DNA of 64,000 bases, from positions 186,001 to 250,000 of the forward strand of contig NZ_BBXD01000011.1 of assembly GCF_001570545.1 (NCBI RefSeq), in the 5' to 3' direction. The position numbers were made by a program, and so were the translations under genes. Shown here piece by piece: positions 56,302-64,000 of this stretch (positions within the stretch are counted from its first letter, which is position 1; every line of letters starts with the position of its first letter). The notes under the pieces were generated by a model that worked only from the letters and a program-made list of their open reading frames with translations, made no database searches and was not told where the DNA came from. This stretch comes from Herbidospora mongoliensis. Its GTDB lineage: Bacteria; Actinomycetota; Actinomycetes; Streptosporangiales; Streptosporangiaceae.

Positions 56302-58221
56302 TCAGCGGATGCGGCGCCCGGTCTCGACGCAGGAGTATCCGCCCAGCGCCTCGACTTCGGCCCGGAAGTCGGGCCGATCCAGGAGCGCCCACAGCGGAGC
56401 CAGCAGCCCGTCGGACAGCGCGCCGGTCCGCACTACCAGGTCGTAGGGCTCCTGGGCCACGGGGACGAAGTCGAGTCCGAAGGCACGGGCGGCCGCGAGG
56501 ATCCCCAGACCCGCGTCCACGCGTCCGGCGGCCACCGCCGCCGCGACCGCCAGGTGGGTGTGCTCCTCGCGGGAGTAGCCGGGCACCTCGCCCGGGTCGA
56601 TGTCGAGTTTGGCCAGCTCGTGGTCGAGCAGCGCCCGGGTGCCCGCGCCGCGCTGCCGGTTCACGTAGCGCAGTTCGGGCCTGGTCAGATCTTTGACGCC
56701 GTCAAGGCCGAGCGGGTTGCCGGGGGCGACGATGAGCCCCTGGTCGCGGTGGACCAGTCTGATCACGGCGATGTCGGCGCCGGCGCCGAACAGTTTGTCG
56801 ACGTAGGGCAGCGTGTATTCGCCCGTGGCCGGGTCGAGCAGATGCGACCCGGCGACGTGGCACAGGCCGTCGCGCAGCGCGACCAGGCCACCGAGCGAGC
56901 CGACGTTCGACGACGCGAGGGTGATCAGGGGGTCGGCCGCGCGCAGGGCCGAGGCGGCGAGGTCGAGCACCAGATCGTGCGAGCCGATCGCGACGATGGT
57001 CCGGCCGATCTCCGACAGCCCGCGCAGCAGTTCGACGCGGACCTGTTCCCCGGCGTGATGGCCCTCCACGCCCGACGGCACGACGAGCAGTCCGTCGGCG
57101 CGGACGAGCGAGGTGAGCACACCGGCGCCCCGTGGCAGGGGGGTGGCGACGAGCCGATCCCGCACCCGGCCCAGGCGCACCCTCACCCAGTCGTCCATGC
57201 CGATGGCGGAAGGCAGTTTCCTGGCCAGGTGAGCGGTCGCCGACGGGCGTTCGCGCGGGGCTGCGCCCTCCAGTTCGGCGAGCATCGGGGCCGCGAAGAT
57301 GTCGAAGGTCAGCGCCGCCGAGACGGGGTAGCCGGGGACGCCGATCACGGGCGTCGCCTCGACCGCGCCCAGGACGACGGGGTGGCCGGGACGCACCGCG
57401 ACCCCGTGGACGGCCACGACGCCGGCCCCGGCGACCACGCGGGCGGTGTAGTCGTCGCGTCCGGCGCTGGAGCCCGCGATGAGCAGGACCAGGTCGGCGT
57501 CGCGGGTGGCCTCCCGGAGCACCGAAGTGATGACTTCCGGGTCGTCGGGGACGATGCCGGTGACCCGGGCGTCGCAGCCCGCCTCACGTGCCTGCGCGGC
57601 GAGCATCATCGAGTTCGTGTCGAGGATGTCGCCGGGGGCGAGCTCCGCGCCGATCGGGCGGATCTCGTCGCCGGTCGGCACGATCACCACGCGCGGCGCG
57701 CGGCGGACGCCGAGTTCGACGGCTCCCGCCGCGGCGCACGCGGCGATGTCGACGGGGCGCAGCCGGTGGCCCTCCGGGAGCAGCAGCTCGCCCGCGCTGA
57801 TGTCTTCACCGATGGAGCGGACGTGCTGGTAGGGCGGGACGGCCGCCCGGAGCTCCGCCTCCCCCGCCGGGGTGCGGTGCACGTGCTCGCGCATGACCAC
57901 GGCGTCGTACCCGTCGGGCAGCGGGTCGCCGGTGTCGACGACGGCGAAGTCGTCGACGGGGAGGAACACGGGGCTGGTCTCGGACGCGCCGACGGTGTCG
58001 GCGGCGCGGACGGCGATGCCGTCCATGGCCGAGGAGTCGAATGCGGGCGAGGACCGCAGTGCCCACACCGGCTCGGCAGTCACCCGGCCCACGGCGGCTC
58101 CGACCGGAACCCGGACCGCGTCGACCCGGGCGGGGCACCCTGCGGCGGCGCGCGTCTCGCGCCAGACGGAGTGGGCCTGCGCCGCGGGGACGTCGGAGAC
58201 GAACGGACTTGCCGCGCTCAT
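56302..58221 (-). CDS. MoeA fused to a PBP-like (substrate-binding) domain
   Basis: The 639-residue protein has a MoeA domain (about 1-390; AMDGIAVRAADTVG, PTGDEIRPIG, AGSSAGRDDYTARVV, GVPGYPVSAALTF) and a C-terminal PBP-like domain (about 400-639; ASSNVGSLGGLVALRDG, VHRDQGLIVAPGNPLGL, YVNRQRGAGTRALLDHEL). This architecture occurs in molybdenum-cofactor loci. MoeA inserts molybdate into adenylylated molybdopterin. The PBP-like part may bind molybdate, tungstate or the cofactor (inference). ATG 58221 overlaps the second MoeA gene's stop. Confidence 0.87.
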   Translation of the reverse strand: MSAASPFVSDVPAAQAHSVWRETRAAAGCPARVDAVRVPVGAAVGRVTAEPVWALRSSPAFDSSAMDGIAVRAADTVGASETSPVFLPVDDFAVVDTGDPLPDGYDAVVMREHVHRTPAGEAELRAAVPPYQHVRSIGEDISAGELLLPEGHRLRPVDIAACAAAGAVELGVRRAPRVVIVPTGDEIRPIGAELAPGDILDTNSMMLAAQAREAGCDARVTGIVPDDPEVITSVLREATRDADLVLLIAGSSAGRDDYTARVVAGAGVVAVHGVAVRPGHPVVLGAVEATPVIGVPGYPVSAALTFDIFAAPMLAELEGAAPRERPSATAHLARKLPSAIGMDDWVRVRLGRVRDRLVATPLPRGAGVLTSLVRADGLLVVPSGVEGHHAGEQVRVELLRGLSEIGRTIVAIGSHDLVLDLAASALRAADPLITLASSNVGSLGGLVALRDGLCHVAGSHLLDPATGEYTLPYVDKLFGAGADIAVIRLVHRDQGLIVAPGNPLGLDGVKDLTRPELRYVNRQRGAGTRALLDHELAKLDIDPGEVPGYSREEHTHLAVAAAVAAGRVDAGLGILAAARAFGLDFVPVAQEPYDLVVRTGALSDGLLAPLWALLDRPDFRAEVEALGGYSCVETGRRIR

Positions 58222-59438
58222 CGGTACAACACGACCTCTACCTCGGTGCCCGCGTCGAGACCGGTGGCCGGCTCGGGCACGATCACGTATCCGTCGGCAC
58301 GGGTCAAAACCGACAGTAGCGCCGACGGGCCGAAGATCGGCTCCGCCACGCCTTCGCGGACCGTCACCTGGACGACGTCGAGCCGACCGGCCGCCGACGC
58401 CAGGTCGCGCGACAGCCGCGCCCGCGTGCCCGGCTGTGGTGGCGGTGTCTCGCACCCGGCGATGCGCCACAGCAGGGGTATCCCCACCTGCCCGAACACG
58501 ACCAATGCGGACAGCGGATTGCCCGGGAGCCCGATGACCGGGATTCCGGCGCACTCGGCCAGCAGCGTGGGCTTGCCCGGCTTGATGGCGATCCCGTGGC
58601 ACCAGATGTCGCCGACGGCGGCCACCGCTCCGGCCGTCTCGTCGCGCGCGCCGACCGACGAACCCGCCGACACGACCACCAGGTCGGACTCGGCCAGGAT
58701 CTCGGTCAGCCGCTCCTTGAGCGCGCCGGGTTCGTCGGGGACGATACCGGCGATCACCGGCTCGCCTCCCGCGTCGGCGACCAGCCCGGCCAGCGCGGAG
58801 GCGGTGGCGTCGCGGACCTGCCCGGCCGTGAGCGCCACGGTCTCGGGAGGCACGACCTCGTCACCGGTGGAGACGATCGCCACCCGTGGACGGCGGTGCA
58901 CGGCGACCGTGGTCACCCCCGCCGCGGCGAGGAACCCCAGATCGGGAGCGCGCAACGGCCGGCCGGCGGGCGCCAGGACACCGCCCGCCACGACGTCTTC
59001 GTCGGCGCGCACGATGCCGCCGCCCGGTGCGACGGGCCGGGTGACCTCGATCGTGCCCGGCATCGTCTCGGCGGTGTATTCGACCATGACCACCGCGTCG
59101 GCGCCGTCGGGGATCACTCCCCCGGTCGGCATCGCGACGCATCCGGCCGCCCGGACCGCCACGGTGGGCGCGGCCCCCATCTGCACCGCGCCGATCAGGT
59201 CGAGGTAGGACGGAAGCCCGTCGGAGGCGCCGTAGGTGTCCATCGCCCGGACCGCGAAGCCGTCGACGGTGGAGCGGGCGAAGCCGGGCAGCGCGGCGGG
59301 GGCCGTGATGTCGGCGGCGGGCACCCGGTGCAGCGCGTCCGACAACGGCACCCGCTCCACCGGGGTGCGATGGGCCGGCCGGAAACCGGCCCGCACCTCG
59401 GACAGGGTGCGGGCGGTGAAGAACTCCTTGCCGCTCAC
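58218..59438 (-). CDS. moeA: MoeA molybdopterin molybdenumtransferase
   Basis: The 406-residue protein has the complete MoeA pattern: STVDGFAVRAMDT (the family's PxxSxxDGxA site), PTGGVIPDGADAVVMVE, IVSTGDEVV, SAGSSVGARDETA and GLPGNPLSALVVF. It transfers molybdate to MPT-AMP to form the molybdenum cofactor. GTG 59438 overlaps the upstream dehydrogenase stop, so MoeA is made with the enzyme it serves. MoeA and the following MoeA-PBP gene together give two MoeA-like proteins in one operon. Confidence 0.93.
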   Translation of the reverse strand: MSGKEFFTARTLSEVRAGFRPAHRTPVERVPLSDALHRVPAADITAPAALPGFARSTVDGFAVRAMDTYGASDGLPSYLDLIGAVQMGAAPTVAVRAAGCVAMPTGGVIPDGADAVVMVEYTAETMPGTIEVTRPVAPGGGIVRADEDVVAGGVLAPAGRPLRAPDLGFLAAAGVTTVAVHRRPRVAIVSTGDEVVPPETVALTAGQVRDATASALAGLVADAGGEPVIAGIVPDEPGALKERLTEILAESDLVVVSAGSSVGARDETAGAVAAVGDIWCHGIAIKPGKPTLLAECAGIPVIGLPGNPLSALVVFGQVGIPLLWRIAGCETPPPQPGTRARLSRDLASAAGRLDVVQVTVREGVAEPIFGPSALLSVLTRADGYVIVPEPATGLDAGTEVEVVLYR

Positions 59439-61168
59439 CGGTCGGGCTGCTCCTCAGAACCTTCGGGCCGGGGCTGCGGACGGGCCGCCGCGCCGCCCTT
59501 GTTCAGCCCGAGCACCGATACGACCGGGCCCAGCGCCACTTGGCCGAGCCCGCAGATGGACGTCTTGCGCATGGTCTCCTCCAACTGCAGGATCCGGCTC
59601 CTCTTCGTGTCGTCGAGAGTGGAGGATCCCGAGTCGAGGGTGTCGCGCAGCAGGTCATGGGCCTTGGTGGAGCCGACCCGGCAGGGCACGCACTTGCCGC
59701 ACGACTCGTTGCGGAAGAAGCGCAGCACGTTCGTCGAGGCGGCCAGCAGGTCGGTGCCCTCCGCGAGCACCACCATCGCGCCGGAGCCGAGCATGGTCCC
59801 GGCCTCGGCGAGCGTGCCGAAGTCGAGCGCCAGGCCGAGCTTGTCGGGGCCGATGAAGTTGGACGACGCGCCGCCCGGCTGCACGGCGCCGATCTCGGCC
59901 CCGTCGAGCGCACCGCCTGCGAGGTCGATCAGGGCGCGCACCGTGGTGCCCATCGGCACGCAGTACACCCCCGGATTCTCGACGTGCCCGGACACGGCGA
60001 AGAACTTCCAGCCGACGGAGTCGCCTTCGCCCTGCTCGGCCCACCAGTCGGCGCCGCGCTGGAGGATCACCGGCACGTCGGCGAAGGTCTCCACCGAGTT
60101 GATGAGGGTGGGGCGGCCGTGCAGGCCGTAGTTGCCGGGGAAGGGCGGCTTGTTGCGCGGCTCGCCGCGGTGGCCCTCCATGCACTCCAGCAGCGCCGTC
60201 TCCTCGCCGAGGATGTAGCCGCCGGGCGAGACGAAGATGTCGAGGTCGAGACGGCGGCCGCTGCCGCAGGCGTTCTCGCCGATCACCCCGGCCGCGCGCA
60301 GCGCCTCGATCTCGGCGTGGAGCACGCGCTCCTCGGGGCCGTATTCGTGCCGGATGAAGATCCAGCCCTCTTCGGCGCCGACCACGGCCATGCCTAGCAG
60401 GATGCCCTCGATCACCAGGTGGGGCTGGTCGGTGAGGATCTGACGGTCTTTGAAGGTGCCCGGCTCCGACTCGTCGGCGTTGCAGATCGCGTATTTGATG
60501 CCGCCCGGCTCGGCCGCGCGGACCAGGCCCCACTTCCGGCCCGTGGGGAAGCCGGCGCCGCCCATGCCGCGCAGCCCGCTCGCCTCCAGCGTGGCCACCA
60601 CGCTCTCGGCGCTCAGCTCACCGGACAGCAGCGCGCGCAGGCTCGCGTAGCGGGCCGGGACATCGGAGCCGGCCGGGTAGGGGTCGTTCGGCCACGGCTC
60701 GGCGCGGCCTGTCACGACGGCCTCGCCGAGTTCGCCGTCACGCGCGGCGGACACGAGCGCGTCGACGTCGGCGACCGGCGCGGGGAACTCGTTGACGGCC
60801 AGTGCCGGGGCGCTGTCGCAGCGGCCCAGGCACGAGACCTCGACGAGTTCGATCTCGGTGTCGTCGCCGTGCCGGGCGCGTACCTCGGCGATCCGGTCGT
60901 CGGCGGAGCGCAGCCAGCACGACAGGTCGTGGCAGACGTTGACGGCCACCTTGGCGGGCGGCGTCGTGCGGAAGTGCGGGTAGAACGAGATCAGGCCCTC
61001 GATCTCGTAGAGCGGGCGCTTCATGGTGCGGGCCAGCTCTTCGAGCTCCTCGCGCGGCAACCAGCCCAGCCGCGCCTGGATCGCGTTGAGCGCCGGGATC
61101 AGCGAAGGACCGGGGAACTTGCCGGCCCGTGCCTCCACACCTGGCACTCGGTCGAAACTCAGGGTCAT
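59435..61168 (-). CDS. Formate dehydrogenase beta subunit, NuoE-NuoF fusion
   Basis: The 577-residue protein joins a NuoE-like [2Fe-2S] thioredoxin domain (1-155; CHDLSC and CLGRCDSAPA give four cysteines) to NuoF (160-577). NuoF has the FMN/NADH motif GMGGAGFPTGRKW, PGTFKDRQIL, and the [4Fe-4S] motif SCGKCVPCRVG with a later CGLG. The protein passes electrons from the catalytic subunit to NAD+. ATG 61168 overlaps the alpha-subunit stop. The C-terminal tail is low complexity (PQPRPEGSEEQ). Confidence 0.93.
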   Translation of the reverse strand: MTLSFDRVPGVEARAGKFPGPSLIPALNAIQARLGWLPREELEELARTMKRPLYEIEGLISFYPHFRTTPPAKVAVNVCHDLSCWLRSADDRIAEVRARHGDDTEIELVEVSCLGRCDSAPALAVNEFPAPVADVDALVSAARDGELGEAVVTGRAEPWPNDPYPAGSDVPARYASLRALLSGELSAESVVATLEASGLRGMGGAGFPTGRKWGLVRAAEPGGIKYAICNADESEPGTFKDRQILTDQPHLVIEGILLGMAVVGAEEGWIFIRHEYGPEERVLHAEIEALRAAGVIGENACGSGRRLDLDIFVSPGGYILGEETALLECMEGHRGEPRNKPPFPGNYGLHGRPTLINSVETFADVPVILQRGADWWAEQGEGDSVGWKFFAVSGHVENPGVYCVPMGTTVRALIDLAGGALDGAEIGAVQPGGASSNFIGPDKLGLALDFGTLAEAGTMLGSGAMVVLAEGTDLLAASTNVLRFFRNESCGKCVPCRVGSTKAHDLLRDTLDSGSSTLDDTKRSRILQLEETMRKTSICGLGQVALGPVVSVLGLNKGGAAARPQPRPEGSEEQPDR

Positions 61169-64000
61169 CTCGCCGCCTCGACCTGGATCGCGCAGAACTT
61201 GAACTCGGGGATCTTGCCGTGCGGGTCGATCTCGTCGATCGTCAGCAGGTTGGCCGCCGCCTCCCGGAAGTGGAACGGGATGAAGCAGTTGCCCAGCTGC
61301 TCGCGGTGGGAGATGCGCACCTGCAGCTCGATGGCGCCGCGCCGGGACCACACGCGGGCCATCTGCCCGTGGGCCAGCCCCCGGTCGGCGGCGTCCTTGG
61401 GGTGCATGTACACCTCGGCGATCGGCGAGATCGTGTCGAGCGCGTAGGACCGTCGCGTCATCGACCCGGTGTGCCAGTGTTCGAGCAATCGGCCGGTGTT
61501 GAGCACCAGCGGATATTCGCCGTCGGGCAGCTCCTTCGCCGGGAGCCACTGCGCCGGGACCAGATGGGCGAGCCCGTCGTCGGTGTTGAACCGCTCGTCG
61601 AACAGGACCACGGTCCCGTCGGAGTGCTCGGGGTCGGCGTTGGGGTAGAGCTTCCCGGTCAGCCCCAGGTTGTCGTGACGCAGGTTCGCGTACGACGGCA
61701 TGAGCGCCACCATCTCGTCGAACACCTCGCTGGGGGTGGTGTAGGACCAGTCGAGACCGACGCGCTGGGCGATGTCCTGGATGATCTCCCAGTCGACGCG
61801 GGCCTGGCCCGGCGGGTCCATCACCTTGCGGCCCAGCTGCACGCGCCGATCGGTGTTGGTGTAGCTGCCGTCCTTCTCCAGGTAGGACGACGCCGGGAGG
61901 ATGACGTCGGCGAACTCGGCGGTCTCGGTCAGGAAGATGTCCTGGACGACCAGGAATTCCAGCTGCGACAGCGCCTTGCGCACCTTGTTGATGTTGGGGT
62001 CGGACAGGAACGGGTTCTCGCCGAGCATGTACATGCCGCGCACGCCGCCGGGCTTCAGCACCGACCCGATGATCTCGGTGACGGTGAGGCCCCGGTTGGG
62101 GTCGAGCTCGGTGCCCCAGGCCTCCTCGAACCGCCGCCGGGTGGCGTCTCGGTCGACGCCCTGGTAGTCGGGGTAGAACATCGGGATCAGCCCGGCGTCG
62201 GAGGCGCCCTGCACGTTGTTCTGACCACGCAGCGGATGCAGGCCGGTGCCCGGCTTGCCGACGTTGCCGGTGATCGAGCACATCGCGATCAGGCAGCGGG
62301 CGTTGTCGGTGCCGGTGGTGTGCTGGGAGATGCCCATGCCCCAGTAGATGACCCCGGCCTTGGCCTCGCCCCAGACCCGCGCGACCTGCCGGATCAGGTC
62401 GGCGTCGACGCCGGTGATCTGCGCGCCCCGCTCCGGCGGATAGTCGTTGACGGTGCGGACCAGATCTTCGAAGTTCGACACCCGGGCCTTGATGAACTCC
62501 AGGTCGATCAGGCCGAGCCGGATCACCTCGTGCATGACCGAGTTGTAGAACGCCACGTCGGTGCCGGGTTTGACCTGGCAGTGGTAGTCGGCGTGCTCCG
62601 CCACGACGCTCGCGCGCGGGTCGACATAGATGATCTTCGTGCCGCGACGGCGGGCCTGCTTGAAGAAGGAGCTGGCGACGGGGTGGTTCGCCGTCGGGTT
62701 CGACCCGGTGATGATCACGACCTCGGCGTTGACGACATCGCCGTAGGTGGTCGAGACCGCGCCGGAGCCGACGCCCTCGAACAGCGCGGCCACTGACGAG
62801 GCGTGGCAGAGCCGGGTGCAGTGGTCGATGTTGTTGGTGCCGAAGCCGGCCCGGATCAGCTTCTGGAAGAGGTAGGCCTCCTCGTTGGAGCACTTCGCGG
62901 ATCCGAACCCCGCGATGGCGCCGGGACCCTGCTCCGCGTGGATCCCCCTCAGCCGCCGGGCGACGAGGTCGAGCGCCTCCTCCCAGGTGGCCTCGCGGAA
63001 GTGCGGCAGCACCTCGTCGTAGTCGACCAGGCCGCCGGGCTTGCGCCGGCCGTCCTTGCCGTTCTTGCCCAGCTTGCGACCGCCGTTGCGGCTGCGGCCC
63101 TCGCCGGTGTCGCCGCGTACGTCGGCCGAGAGCGGGCCCTTGGGGTAGGACGAATCCACCCGGATCAGGGGCACCGTCAGGCGCTGCGGCGACGCCGCGT
63201 AGTCCCAGCCGTAGCGGCCCTTGACGCACAGGCGGCCCTTCGAGCCGGGCTGGTCACGGCCCTCCGCGAAGGCGATCGCGCCACGCGAGCGGTCGACGTA
63301 GTAGGTGAGCGCACAACCAACGCCGCAGTAGGGACAGACGCTGTCGACCGCGTCGAGCTCCAGGCGGGGCCGGATCGGGATGTCGTTGATCGGCTTGTTG
63401 GTCAGCGCGCCGGTGGGGCAGGCCTGCACGCACTCACCGCAGGTGACGCACGAGCTGCTGCCCATCGGATCGTTGAGGTCGAAGGCGATCTTCGTCGAGT
63501 AGCCCTTGCCCGAGCGGCCGATGACGTCGTTGCCCTGGATGTCGTCGCACGCGCGGACGCACCGGTCGCAGAGGATGCACGCGTCGTGGTCGACGGCGAT
63601 CACCGGGTTCGAGATGTCGAAGCCCCGGCCCGAGCCACACGGCAGGTCGGTCGTCTCCTTGGCCACGTCGAACCGGTCGGCGAGATCGAGGAGCATGTTG
63701 TCGCCGGTGGTCGTCTGCTTCGGGTCTTCCGCGCGGAGCGGCTGGTCGGAGATCAGCAGCTCGGTCAGGGTGGCCCGGCTGCGCTCCAGCTCCGGCGTGC
63801 TGGTCTTGACCTGCATGCCATCGTCGCAGGGACGCACGCACGCGGCGGCGAAGGCCCGCCCACCGGTGTCGACCACGCACATGCGGCAGACCCCGACGGG
63901 GTCGTAACGCTCGTCGTGGCACAACACCGGAATGTCGATGTCCAGCTGTTTCGCGGCATCGTAGATGCTGGTGCCCTCCGGCACGGTCACAGCGCGGCCG
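61165..64000 (-). CDS. Formate dehydrogenase alpha subunit, N-terminus cut by window edge
   Basis: At least 945 residues are visible, running off base 64000 with the in-frame GRAVTVPEGTSIYDAAKQ before the first start codon (GTG 63990); the real start is probably beyond the window. Domains in order: a [2Fe-2S] ferredoxin (CHDERYDPVGVCRMC), the His/Cys NuoG segment, two [4Fe-4S] sites (CILCDRCVRAC and CVTCGECVQACP), a molybdopterin [4Fe-4S] site (CPYCGVGC), and the bis-MGD domain. TRLCHASSV places a Cys at the metal-ligand position, so this is not a selenoprotein. It oxidises formate to CO2. No FdhD is nearby. Confidence 0.92.
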   Translation of the reverse strand, partial: GRAVTVPEGTSIYDAAKQLDIDIPVLCHDERYDPVGVCRMCVVDTGGRAFAAACVRPCDDGMQVKTSTPELERSRATLTELLISDQPLRAEDPKQTTTGDNMLLDLADRFDVAKETTDLPCGSGRGFDISNPVIAVDHDACILCDRCVRACDDIQGNDVIGRSGKGYSTKIAFDLNDPMGSSSCVTCGECVQACPTGALTNKPINDIPIRPRLELDAVDSVCPYCGVGCALTYYVDRSRGAIAFAEGRDQPGSKGRLCVKGRYGWDYAASPQRLTVPLIRVDSSYPKGPLSADVRGDTGEGRSRNGGRKLGKNGKDGRRKPGGLVDYDEVLPHFREATWEEALDLVARRLRGIHAEQGPGAIAGFGSAKCSNEEAYLFQKLIRAGFGTNNIDHCTRLCHASSVAALFEGVGSGAVSTTYGDVVNAEVVIITGSNPTANHPVASSFFKQARRRGTKIIYVDPRASVVAEHADYHCQVKPGTDVAFYNSVMHEVIRLGLIDLEFIKARVSNFEDLVRTVNDYPPERGAQITGVDADLIRQVARVWGEAKAGVIYWGMGISQHTTGTDNARCLIAMCSITGNVGKPGTGLHPLRGQNNVQGASDAGLIPMFYPDYQGVDRDATRRRFEEAWGTELDPNRGLTVTEIIGSVLKPGGVRGMYMLGENPFLSDPNINKVRKALSQLEFLVVQDIFLTETAEFADVILPASSYLEKDGSYTNTDRRVQLGRKVMDPPGQARVDWEIIQDIAQRVGLDWSYTTPSEVFDEMVALMPSYANLRHDNLGLTGKLYPNADPEHSDGTVVLFDERFNTDDGLAHLVPAQWLPAKELPDGEYPLVLNTGRLLEHWHTGSMTRRSYALDTISPIAEVYMHPKDAADRGLAHGQMARVWSRRGAIELQVRISHREQLGNCFIPFHFREAAANLLTIDEIDPHGKIPEFKFCAIQVEAAR

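Noticed and set aside
55924-59208. Long plus-strand frame over the TetR and MoeA genes
   Set aside because: Product is Arg/His/Gly-rich without any domain, and the opposite strand encodes MoeA and TetR.
61165-64000. Selenocysteine at the formate dehydrogenase active site
   Set aside because: The metal-ligand position is a Cys codon (TRLCHASSV); no in-frame TGA occurs there.

Overview
The window is a high-GC chromosomal segment with densely packed genes, long SP-rich protein linkers, frequent GTG/TTG starts, ATGA/GTGA stop-start overlaps and several probably leaderless promoters. This is typical of a soil actinomycete. The secreted GH48 and GH9 cellulases with CBM2 modules behind CebR-type operators, the XRE/TPR regulator, the HelZ-SWIM pair and the SapA-like kinase sensor fit Streptosporangiales or Streptomyces relatives. 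I favour a Streptosporangiaceae-like organism, but this is inference. No rRNA, tRNA, CRISPR array, insertion sequence or prophage was recognised.

Layout. 1-3.0 kb: a truncated DctA-type dicarboxylate carrier, divergent from its CitA/DcuS-type sensor kinase and response regulator, which are separated by an odd 35-codon ORF. 3.0-5.8 kb: HIT protein, a small anchored protein, a 440-bp AT-richer gap and a glycosyltransferase. 6.0-16.5 kb: a large membrane protein of unknown function, a MaoC hydratase/acyl-CoA dehydrogenase pair, a PiT phosphate transporter with its DUF47/PhoU-like partner, a pentapeptide-like membrane protein, and a 1022-residue polytopic protein ending in a CBM6-like domain. 16.6-22.7 kb: the cellulase locus, a GH48 and a GH9 gene, each behind TTGACA and a perfect TGGGAGCGCTCCCA operator and each followed by a strong terminator. 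22.8-29.5 kb: two glycosyltransferases, a six-hairpin glycosidase-like protein, a GH130-like protein and a NUDIX hydrolase, convergent with an XRE/TPR regulator. 29.6-32 kb: an anti-sigma-type ATPase, a membrane protein and a frameshifted membrane-protein pseudogene. 31.8-37.8 kb: a sugar ABC importer operon with an aldo/keto reductase and a stand-alone carbohydrate-binding protein, with a ROK regulator upstream.

38-47 kb: two tandem DUF4132 proteins and a small partner, divergent from a SNF2 helicase (HelZ-like) and SWIM zinc-finger pair. This is the best candidate for an incompletely described system. 46.7-54.7 kb: lipid-kinase family protein, secreted M6 metalloprotease, FAD-linked oxidase, a Ser/Thr kinase with a SapA-like external domain, and a macrolide-type glycosyltransferase. 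54.8-56.3 kb: TetR regulator with a perfect operator and a ketopantoate-reductase-like enzyme. 56.3-64.0 kb: a translationally coupled operon for an NAD-linked molybdenum/tungsten formate dehydrogenase (alpha subunit cut by the window edge), a NuoE-NuoF fusion subunit, MoeA and a MoeA-PBP fusion.

How it works together. The cellulases would be released from repression when cello-oligosaccharide reaches a CebR-like repressor encoded elsewhere. The ABC importer appears to answer to a different signal through the ROK protein. The two MoeA proteins would supply molybdenum cofactor to the dehydrogenase they are cotranscribed with. All functions are read from sequence motifs by eye; no database search was possible.
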